This document shows, piece by piece, positions 1 to 5,642 of a stretch of 11,397 nucleotides of DNA. Under the pieces are notes generated by a model. It saw only the letters and a program-made list of their open reading frames with translations. It was not told the origin of the DNA and searched no databases. The stretch comes from Chloroflexota bacterium (GTDB lineage: Bacteria > Chloroflexota > Anaerolineae > Anaerolineales > Villigracilaceae), in assembly GCA_021796155.1 (NCBI GenBank), contig JAJYOO010000042.1, positions 1-11,397 of the forward strand, written 5' to 3'. Every line of letters starts with the position of its first letter. Position 1 is the first letter of the stretch. A program made the position numbers and the translations under genes.

Positions 1-2
1 CA

Positions 3-616
3 CTTTGTCCAATTCCTGAGGATATTTATGCTTTGTTTGTGCGTCACGGATACGGCGTGCTGGCCTGGGATTTCCGCTCACACGGAAAAAGCGGCGGGAA
101 TTTTACATCCATTGGATATTATGAAGTCCGGGATATCAAAGCCGCGTTGGATTACGCGCTTGCACAACCCGGCGTTGAACACGTTGGCGGATGGGGCGGC
201 TCGATGGGCGCGGCAACGATGATCCGCGCCGCGGCACGTCATCCGCAAATCGAGCGGTGATTGCTGATAGCAGTTTTGCCACGCTAGAAGATGTGATTCC
301 ACTTCGGATTCCATATCCGATTCTTCGACCGCTGATTCGCTTCTTTGCCGAGGCGAGAACTGGCGTTAATGTGAATGAAGTTCGACCGGTGGACGATATT
401 GGGCGCATCAGCCCAAGACCAATATTTATCATACAGGGAATGCAGGATGGCGCAGTTCCAGTTGACTCAGCGCAACGTTTATTCGATGCTGCAGGCGAGC
501 CGCGCATTTGGTGGACAGAACCCAGTGTGCCTCATTTGGGTATGTACGCTTACTATCCAGCGGAATATGAACAACGCGTGGTTGGTTTCTTCGATCAATA
601 TTTGCTCGGAAAATAG
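3..616 (+). pseudogene. Alpha/beta hydrolase, 5'-partial and frameshifted
   Basis: A serine hydrolase of the alpha/beta fold, substrate unknown. The reading frame is open from base 3, so the true start lies left of the window. The first frame runs to a TGA at 258-260 and contains GYGVLAWDFRSHGKSGG (strand and oxyanion-loop region) and the nucleophile elbow GWGGSMG, with Ser encoded at 201-203. The second frame continues the protein from about 250 to the TAG at 614-616. It carries the acid Asp (GMQDGAVPV, codon 446-448) and the His (SVPHLGMYAYY, codon 533-535). Together the two frames make one coherent domain with the full Ser-Asp-His triad. Restoring one base near GAG-CGG at 250-256 rejoins them (...PQIE/D-AVIADSS...). 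The break is therefore either a recent inactivating deletion or a sequencing/assembly error. The downstream half shows no other decay, which slightly favours an error. The gene converges on the minus-strand lipoprotein gene, and its stop codon lies at the foot of a shared terminator hairpin. Confidence 0.78.
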
Positions 617-659
617 TAGGTCACGTTTCGAAGTCCCCGAAGAGGAAAACGTGATCTAC
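616..659. terminator. Bidirectional hairpin terminator between convergent genes
   Basis: A 13-bp stem is formed by 616-628 (GTAGGTCACGTTT) and 647-659 (AAACGTGATCTAC). All positions pair, with one G-U wobble, around an 18-nt loop. It fills the short gap between the hydrolase stop (616) and the lipoprotein stop (673). On the minus strand the stem is followed by TATTTTCC, a short U-tract, so it best suits termination of the lipoprotein transcript. On the plus strand no U-tract follows, so termination there would be weaker. Confidence 0.65.
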
Positions 660-672
660 AAATTCAAAAAAT

Positions 673-1923
673 CTACTGCCCCCATTTCATCTGCAAAGCA
701 AAAGAAGTTAGCACCACGTTCGGACGCGCATCGGGGTAAACGATTTCCGCTTCGCCACCATCGTAAACATCCTGCGTTGACGCAAAAGCCGCAACGGCAA
801 GGCTGGCATCTGGTGCCCATAAAATTTCATTGATGTTTTGGAAAAGATCCGGCTTGAGTTGAGTGCGCCCGGTCACGCCATCTGACTCGGACTTGACCAT
901 GTATAACGGCGTGTGACCGGATGTTGGAATCTGCGGCAGGTTATTGAAGAAGAAATACAATTTTCCATCCGGGCCGACCAGTGGGGCATCGGCAAAGTTA
1001 TAAGTTCCGTCTGGCGCCGCTCCCGGCAGGAGAATGCTCACCGCGCCGTTCGATGCGTTCGCATACAACAATCCCGAGTCGATCATGCCGGTCGTTGGAC
1101 TGGCCGCATAGACGCCGCCGCTGTCGGGCGTCCATGAAGTGTTGCAACAGAACATGCCTCCATCCGGACGATTGAGTTTCATCATCGTTTTATTGGCAAG
1201 AAAATAAATGCCCATCGTCCCGTTTTCGAGATAGCTGATGGTGATCAACAATTTGCTTCCATCGGGCGAATACCTGACTGGTGAATAGATTGCCCTCACC
1301 TGCAAAAAGCCTGCCGATGTATCGAAATCATTTTTTAAGACTTGAGTGATTGCGCCACTATCCAGTGCGTAGAAATTCAAACCATCTTCCGCATATGCAA
1401 TTGTCTTTCCATCGGGCGACCACACTGGCGAGCCAACCGTGTTGCTTAAACGATTATTCTCGTTGATCGCGCCGCCATCCACAAGCACGCGGCGGCCCGC
1501 ACCGTTCGCATCTACAAGAAATAATTGATTATTGGATACGTAAGCAATACTCCCGTCTTTCGGTGAGATGTCATACGAATCAACATTAGACGGTTCAAAT
1601 GTGATTTGAGACGTTGTTTTTCCATCGCGTTCGATTCGAAAAATTTGTACGAGTCCGCCTTTGTCATTATTCAAAAAATATAAAGAGTGCGGCAATACGT
1701 CGGATGTTGTCGTCGACACGGAGGTTGGAGAGGCCAATTGCGTTGGAACAGACGTCGCAGCAGGAGAAGCCGTCGGCGTCGCGAGCGCGGACAAAGCCTG
1801 CATAGTTTGCGCCACGACCGTCGCAACCGGAATGGCTGGTGGCGTTGCCAGACTTGGCAGCGCGCAAGCTAAAACAGTTATGGTTATCAAAAGAAAAGCG
1901 CCGACGATTCGCATTCGCCTCAT
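673..1923 (-). CDS. TolB/PD40-like beta-propeller lipoprotein
   Basis: A predicted exported lipoprotein of 416 residues, with the lipobox V17-L18-A19-C20 after a basic start and hydrophobic stretch. Cys20 would be lipidated and anchor the protein outside the membrane. Residues about 25-75 form an Ala/Thr/Pro/Ser-rich flexible linker. The rest is a chain of PD40/TolB-like blade motifs: SPKDG (120-124), WSPDGK (168-173), YSPDGS (218-223), WTPDS (264-268), GPDGK (317-321) and WAPDAS (369-374). This suggests a six-bladed propeller, usually a protein- or ligand-binding platform. No catalytic motif is visible. The ATG at 1923 has an AGGAGAA ribosome binding site at 1937-1931, seven bases upstream, which supports this start over the internal Met4. 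It is the last of four minus-strand genes and is separated from the receptor pair by a hairpin at 1966-1989, so it may be partly independent. The specific role is unknown. Confidence 0.85.
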   Translation of the reverse strand: MRRMRIVGAFLLITITVLACALPSLATPPAIPVATVVAQTMQALSALATPTASPAATSVPTQLASPTSVSTTTSDVLPHSLYFLNNDKGGLVQIFRIERDGKTTSQITFEPSNVDSYDISPKDGSIAYVSNNQLFLVDANGAGRRVLVDGGAINENNRLSNTVGSPVWSPDGKTIAYAEDGLNFYALDSGAITQVLKNDFDTSAGFLQVRAIYSPVRYSPDGSKLLITISYLENGTMGIYFLANKTMMKLNRPDGGMFCCNTSWTPDSGGVYAASPTTGMIDSGLLYANASNGAVSILLPGAAPDGTYNFADAPLVGPDGKLYFFFNNLPQIPTSGHTPLYMVKSESDGVTGRTQLKPDLFQNINEILWAPDASLAVAAFASTQDVYDGGEAEIVYPDARPNVVLTSFALQMKWGQ

Positions 1924-1965
1924 TCGATTGTTCTCCTGGCTAATTCACTGCAAAGAAAAGGACTC

Positions 1966-1989
1966 TGTGTCACCGCGATGAATGACACA
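1966..1989 (-). terminator. Perfect inverted repeat after receptor genes; probable terminator or attenuator
   Basis: TGTGTCA (1966-1972) and TGACACA (1983-1989) form a perfect 7-bp inverted repeat around a 10-nt spacer, two bases beyond the TAA of the 96-residue receptor gene. Read on the minus strand, the hairpin is followed after a few bases by CCTTTTCTTT. This resembles an intrinsic terminator with a displaced, imperfect U-tract. It could equally be an operator for the downstream lipoprotein gene, because a symmetric TGTGTCA-N10-TGACACA site could bind a dimeric regulator. Confidence 0.45.
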
Positions 1990-1991
1990 AC

Positions 1992-2282
1992 TTAAACTTG
2001 TTCAAAGCGCGAGACCGGGACGACGAACAACGTAGCGCGCTTCTCGCCCAATGCACCAGTCGTTCGTTCGTGGTGATGACCAGAGGCGGCCACCGTTTCA
2101 CGGACCAATGCCACCGCCGAATCCACTTTCGCCTCGTCCACGCCCATCAACAAAGTTGCCACGCCGCTGCGGAGCAATCCGCCCGTCGAAGCGATGCGCG
2201 TGATTCGATATTCAGCGCTGGTCAACGCGCGGATCAAGGAATCGGCTTCGTTGTCTTTGACAATCACGATGATCATCTTCAT
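1992..2282 (-). CDS. PII-like cyclic-di-AMP receptor, PstA/DarA family (paralog A, 96 aa)
   Basis: A small cytoplasmic PII-like protein of the cyclic-di-AMP receptor family (PF06153/COG3870). Known members (PstA of Staphylococcus, DarA of Bacillus) are homotrimers binding c-di-AMP at subunit interfaces. The family signature is clear: MKMIIVIVKD, then YRITRIASTGGLLRSG (25-40) and ATLLMGV, ending FVVPVSRFEQV. Using Staphylococcus PstA numbering from memory, R26, T28, G35, L37 and G47 are kept, but F36 is Leu and N41 is Val. The start is the ATG at 2282, preceded by GAGGAGATG on the minus strand; an in-frame upstream Met would lack that site and add an atypical extension. Only base 2283 separates it from the upstream paralog's stop, so the two are almost certainly translationally coupled. 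The loop before the last strand is short (HHHERTTGALGEKR). Family assignment is strong; ligand binding is inferred. Confidence 0.88.
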   Translation of the reverse strand: MKMIIVIVKDNEADSLIRALTSAEYRITRIASTGGLLRSGVATLLMGVDEAKVDSAVALVRETVAASGHHHERTTGALGEKRATLFVVPVSRFEQV

Positions 2283-2283
2283 G

Positions 2284-2616
2284 CTACATCTCCTCGAATC
2301 GCTCAACAGGCAGGCAAAATACCGTTGCACCGCCGACTGTCACGGGGACCGGCGTGGGCATCGGCAAAGGCGAACCTTCCAACGGCATCGTCAGATATTC
2401 CACGCGCTGGCGGCAGGACTGGCGCAGAACAGAAAGCGCATCTTCCTCATGATGCTCCGGCAAACCGATCAACAGCGTGGCATTGCCGCGTCCGAGGAAT
2501 CCACCGGTGCTCGAAAGGTAGACGACCGGCGCGCCCAAAGGTTCCAAGGCACGCGTTGCCGCGTCTACATCTTCATCATGTACCACAGCCAGCATCAAAA
2601 GATGGATTGTTTCCAT
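2284..2616 (-). CDS. PII-like cyclic-di-AMP receptor, PstA/DarA family (paralog B, 110 aa)
   Basis: The second member of the same PII-like family, immediately upstream of paralog A. It shows the signature LSSTGGFLGRGNATLLIGL (34-52) and the C-terminal strand ATVFCLPVERFEEM. Compared with paralog A (offset of four residues), it keeps the family Phe and Asn (F40, N45) but has P30 and V32 where the family has Arg and Thr. A Pro-rich loop (about 78-92) between conserved parts is longer than in paralog A. The ATG at 2616 is chosen because GGAG lies nine bases upstream (2629-2626), and AGAGG lies closer. An upstream GTG/ATG pair at 2634/2631 would add only MMEKRI and overlap that site. It follows the glycosidase stop by 44 bases in the same direction. 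Whether it binds c-di-AMP by itself is doubtful, given the substitutions. Confidence 0.85.
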   Translation of the reverse strand: METIHLLMLAVVHDEDVDAATRALEPLGAPVVYLSSTGGFLGRGNATLLIGLPEHHEEDALSVLRQSCRQRVEYLTMPLEGSPLPMPTPVPVTVGGATVFCLPVERFEEM

Positions 2617-2660
2617 TATCCTCTTCTCCATCACAACATCTTTCTTTTAGGATACCACGA

Positions 2661-5036
2661 TTAATCGGCTGATACTATCAACGGCGCGCGGTCAGTGACT
2701 GCGACCGTTTTGCCATTCGGAAATGACACATCGGTCTGATCATGACCACGCACGATCTTTAATCCCTTATGCTGAATCGTCACCGGCCATGCAAATGGAT
2801 TTTTACCCTCAAGCCGGACGCGTGTTGGCGAATAAATCGTCACGCCAAGAGTCTGTAAAAATAATCCAACCGGTGCGAGACCGGTCAACGCGCCGCGTTC
2901 GCCGATGCCGCTTCCGCTGTCGGCGTGATAACGCGCATAAAATATTTTATGCTGTTTCAAACTGTCAATCACGGCATTCATCAAATGCGCGACCAAACGC
3001 GCAGCCTCGTTTCGGAATCCATAAGCCAACAAACCCTCGCCAATTAAATGATTCCAATCGAGATAAACGCTGTTTGCAACGGCATCCGCTTCCGGGTCCG
3101 GGACGAACGGAATGGCTGGCACGCCGAACGGCCGGTCGAAGCGGTCTGCATCGAGAAAGGAACGTCCGATCAAAACTTGTGCGCGTTGCTCGTCTGGAAT
3201 GTGTGCCCACAACGGTGTGAACAACGTAATATCTTCAACAGTCGTATCCACAATGCGAAGGAAAAATTTATCTTTATCTTCCAAGCCTTTGACGCTGACG
3301 CGTCCGATCTTTGAAAAAACTTTTCCACTGGTCGCGACGAGACCGCCGCCGCGCCATTGGAATTTTTCGATGGCTTCGGACGCGCCCATTGTATTTGGAC
3401 TGACCATCTCGCCAATCTCAACGACAGGTCGCGTCGCCGCGGGATTTTTGGACTGGATCTCGATCAATAGGCGTACCGGCGTCCCGGACTCAAACCGCGG
3501 GCGCATGTTGCCGGAGCCTTTATGTTTGGCAATGACTTTGCCGCTCGAAGTTTGTTTCGTAACGCGATCACGATACGCGTACAAAGCAAAGCGCGGATCC
3601 CAGCTTGTTTCAACGGAGGCACGCAACGCGGCGGCTTGCGCCTGTAAAAGATTTGCATCGTCACTTCGATTGAGAATTCCCGCCATCGAAATCAACGCGT
3701 TCGCTTCGCGATAAAGCATCGCTTCTAACTGCGGGTTATGCAACGCCGAAATATTCACACCCTGTGACCACGGATGCCAAACGTCGAAAAGCGGATGATC
3801 ATCGAAGCCGGTTTGCAAAACATGGTCCCATGACGGAATGCCATCGCGATCTGAATCGTGATCGGGCGAAAACCAATTCCAGAAGAAAGCCTGTAATTTT
3901 GGAAACGCTTCTTTCAGGAATTCTTCGTCTTGTGTGCTTTGATAATAATTCCACGCGAGGCTGACGATCAACGGTGCGGACAAAAATTTCGCGCGTTGCC
4001 CGCCGAGGCCGGGACGCCCGTCAATGGAACCAGATTCGGTTTGAACACTCAAAAAGTTTTCGACGAGTCCGCGAAGAAGATTCGGCGCGGCAGGAAGAAG
4101 GCTGGCAAGATAATACGAGTCAAGCGGAGTTTGTCCGCTCCACGCGGGCGGATAGTCGTGCCCATCGCCTCGATGCGAATTGCCGCCGTCCGGCTGGCGG
4201 GATTGAACAAAAGAGGCGCAGGGTAAATTAGCAGTTGAAGAATAAAACAAACCCAGCGCGGCTTTTTGACTAAATGCTAATGCAGCATCCCAATCCGCAT
4301 CGCCAGTTTGAATATCGAGCGTATCGCCTGCATCGAGCAGTTCGATACGCGTACGTTCCGCGTCCCACGGACGCGCCGCGATATGCCGCGCCAATTCGAA
4401 CGATGATTCGGGCGTCGCTTCGGACGCGAGCGTCCACGTCAGCGTGCTGGTTGATCGAGGATTGAGCGCGAGATCAACGATCAGCGAAGGATGCGGGCTG
4501 GAGCCGGGATTCGGTCCGCCGGTCATAAATAAAATCGGAGCGAGTCCGCCCGTTTGGCCTGCGAGAACGTTAACCATTTGCTGTTGCGCGGGCGCAAACG
4601 ATTGACCATCCAGCGGAATCAACGCTCCGCATAACTCAACGCTAAGCCTGCGCGCAAAATCCGTTCGATTGGCAACAACCAATCTTCCCGATAGCGCGTG
4701 CGATTCGGGAATCCAATATTCGGCGGTAACATCTAAATCTTCAAAGGGAGAAAAAGTCAACGACAAAAAATTGGGATAAAAACGGCGAAGCAATAATGGC
4801 GAATAAAACTCAGTCGGGTTCGTAACTGTTTTTCCCATCTCGCCAAAGCGATAAAAGAGCCGCATGTTGCGAGCGCGCAATCCATATGTGGTTCGGATGG
4901 CAAGTGCCGCCGGTTCTCCCGCGCCAAATTCAAATTCCCAAATGTGATCGTTGACGTAATCCGTTTTGCAGAGGCGGGCATCCGCGGCAATCGTCAACGA
5001 AAGCGGATCGCCTGCCTTGAGTGACCAGTCACGCAT
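2661..5036 (-). CDS. GH63/amylo-glucosidase-like six-hairpin glycosidase
   Basis: A 791-residue protein with the architecture of six-hairpin glycosidases (GH63, GH37 and glycogen-debranching relatives). Residues about 1-240 are beta-rich (N-terminal sandwich). Residues about 245-735 contain the (alpha/alpha)6-barrel signals AWSGQTPLDSYYLASLL (298-314), DHDSDRDGIPSWDHVLQTG (392-410), FDDHPLFDVWHP and VYLDWNHLIGEGLLAYGF (657-674). A short beta-rich tail follows. GH63 relatives cleave alpha-glucosidic bonds in oligosaccharides; the actual substrate here is unknown. The acidic residues in DRDGIPSWDH and LDWNHLIGE are candidates for the active site, but I cannot assign acid and base. No signal peptide is visible, so it is probably cytoplasmic. 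Residues about 490-605 look like an inserted beta-rich domain within the barrel. A near-consensus promoter ends exactly at the ATG and there is no ribosome binding site, implying a leaderless mRNA. The gene is first of a minus-strand series leading into the two PII-like genes. Confidence 0.82.
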   Translation of the reverse strand: MRDWSLKAGDPLSLTIAADARLCKTDYVNDHIWEFEFGAGEPAALAIRTTYGLRARNMRLFYRFGEMGKTVTNPTEFYSPLLLRRFYPNFLSLTFSPFEDLDVTAEYWIPESHALSGRLVVANRTDFARRLSVELCGALIPLDGQSFAPAQQQMVNVLAGQTGGLAPILFMTGGPNPGSSPHPSLIVDLALNPRSTSTLTWTLASEATPESSFELARHIAARPWDAERTRIELLDAGDTLDIQTGDADWDAALAFSQKAALGLFYSSTANLPCASFVQSRQPDGGNSHRGDGHDYPPAWSGQTPLDSYYLASLLPAAPNLLRGLVENFLSVQTESGSIDGRPGLGGQRAKFLSAPLIVSLAWNYYQSTQDEEFLKEAFPKLQAFFWNWFSPDHDSDRDGIPSWDHVLQTGFDDHPLFDVWHPWSQGVNISALHNPQLEAMLYREANALISMAGILNRSDDANLLQAQAAALRASVETSWDPRFALYAYRDRVTKQTSSGKVIAKHKGSGNMRPRFESGTPVRLLIEIQSKNPAATRPVVEIGEMVSPNTMGASEAIEKFQWRGGGLVATSGKVFSKIGRVSVKGLEDKDKFFLRIVDTTVEDITLFTPLWAHIPDEQRAQVLIGRSFLDADRFDRPFGVPAIPFVPDPEADAVANSVYLDWNHLIGEGLLAYGFRNEAARLVAHLMNAVIDSLKQHKIFYARYHADSGSGIGERGALTGLAPVGLFLQTLGVTIYSPTRVRLEGKNPFAWPVTIQHKGLKIVRGHDQTDVSFPNGKTVAVTDRAPLIVSAD

Positions 5037-5042
5037 GGTGTA

Positions 5043-5071
5043 ATTGTACGGTCAGATGAGCTTGAGGTCAA
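5043..5071 (-). promoter_or_regulatory. Sigma70-type promoter for the glycosidase gene, leaderless
   Basis: On the minus strand, TTGACC (5071-5066) and TACAAT (5048-5043) are separated by exactly 17 bases. Each hexamer matches the consensus at five of six positions. Counting about seven bases past the -10 element puts transcription start at 5036, the A of the ATG. The six bases between the -10 and the ATG hold no ribosome binding site, so the transcript would be leaderless. Confidence 0.65.
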
Positions 5072-5075
5072 AGGG

Positions 5076-5081
5076 TATAAT
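5076..5081 (+). promoter_or_regulatory. Consensus -10 element facing the hydratase-PBP genes
   Basis: A perfect TATAAT lies about 79 bases before the hydratase ATG. The -35 position (around 5053-5058, CAGATG) is a poor match, so the promoter may need an activator or be weak. Initiation near 5088 would give a leader of roughly 70 bases containing the direct repeats at 5116-5146. The element lies just upstream of the minus-strand -35 at 5066-5071, so the two promoters overlap back to back and may compete for polymerase. Confidence 0.42.
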
Positions 5082-5115
5082 TTAGTTTAGCAAGTCGAAC
5101 AGGTCCGAAATGTCT

Positions 5116-5146
5116 GACTTGTGAGACGTGCCAGACTTTTGAGACG
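5116..5146 (+). repeat. Short direct repeat in the hydratase leader
   Basis: GACTTGTGAGACG (5116-5128) and GACTTTTGAGACG (5134-5146) match at 12 of 13 positions with an 18-base period. The first copy also sits in an imperfect palindrome, GTCTGAC-TT-GTGAGAC (5112-5127). The second copy runs directly into the GAGGAG ribosome binding site (5146-5151). The placement would suit a protein or RNA control site, but chance duplication is also possible. Confidence 0.45.
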
Positions 5147-5159
5147 AGGAGACTTTATC

Positions 5160-5609
5160 ATGCCCGGACTTTATTTCGAAGAATTCAGCGTGGGACAAAA
5201 AGTCATCACAGCGGGACGAACCGTTGCGGAAAGCGACATCATGACCTTCGCCGGTTTATCAGGCGACTACAACTCGATTCACACGGATGCGGAATTTAGC
5301 AAATCCACGCCTTTCGGCCAGCGTGTCTCTCATGGACTTTTGGGATTGTCCATCGCCTCGGGCCTCGCCATGCGGACAGGAATCATGGAAGGCACCGTCA
5401 TGGCTTTCCGCGAGATCAACGAATGGAAATTCGTCAAACCGATCTTCATCGGCGACACCATCCATGCTGAGTTGAGCATCACCGAGACTAAAGCTTTGCC
5501 GCGCATCGGCGGCGGCTCGGTGACACTTTCCATTGAGGTCAAGAACCCGAGCGGCGATGTTTGCCAACGCGGAACTTGGAATGTCCTGGTGGCGTCTAAA
5601 CCGAAGTGA
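5160..5609 (+). CDS. MaoC-like (R)-specific enoyl-CoA hydratase family protein
   Basis: A 149-residue single hot-dog domain of the MaoC-like dehydratase family, whose members hydrate trans-2-enoyl-CoA or dehydrate 3-hydroxyacyl-CoA in the cytoplasm. The hydratase signature is present as FAGLSGDYNSIHTDAEF (30-46), with the catalytic pair Asp36 and His41, followed by TPFGQRVSHGLLGLSIASGL over the hot-dog helix. The length is typical of a stand-alone domain acting as a dimer. The start is set by the GAGGAG site at 5146-5151, eight bases before the ATG at 5160. A longer in-frame reading from 5121 adds MRRARLLRRGDFI, which is leader sequence and not domain. The PBP gene begins 33 bases after its stop on the same strand, so cotranscription is likely, though the two functions are not obviously linked. 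The acyl-CoA substrate cannot be told from sequence. Confidence 0.9.
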   Translation: MPGLYFEEFSVGQKVITAGRTVAESDIMTFAGLSGDYNSIHTDAEFSKSTPFGQRVSHGLLGLSIASGLAMRTGIMEGTVMAFREINEWKFVKPIFIGDTIHAELSITETKALPRIGGGSVTLSIEVKNPSGDVCQRGTWNVLVASKPK

Positions 5610-5642
5610 TGTAATCAAAACGCAAGAAAAACGCCGAAATTT

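Noticed and set aside
1661..1981. A 106-codon + strand open frame opposite the lipoprotein signal peptide and linker
   Set aside because: Low-complexity antisense of the Ala/Thr/Pro linker, with no independent motif. The lipoprotein frame is far better supported.
1998..2672. A 224-codon + strand open frame across both receptor genes
   Set aside because: It is antisense to two genes with clear family signatures and good ribosome binding sites. Its translation is Arg/His/Ser-rich with no recognisable motif.
5062..5081. TTGAGG followed by TATAAT on the + strand as a complete promoter
   Set aside because: The hexamers are only eight bases apart, far too close for sigma70. Only the -10 element was kept. 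The same region read on the minus strand gives the properly spaced TTGACC.
5121..5159. N-terminal extension of the hydratase (MRRARLLRRGDFI)
   Set aside because: It overlaps the leader repeats and the ribosome binding site. The domain starts at MPGLYFEEF, with GAGGAG correctly spaced before 5160.
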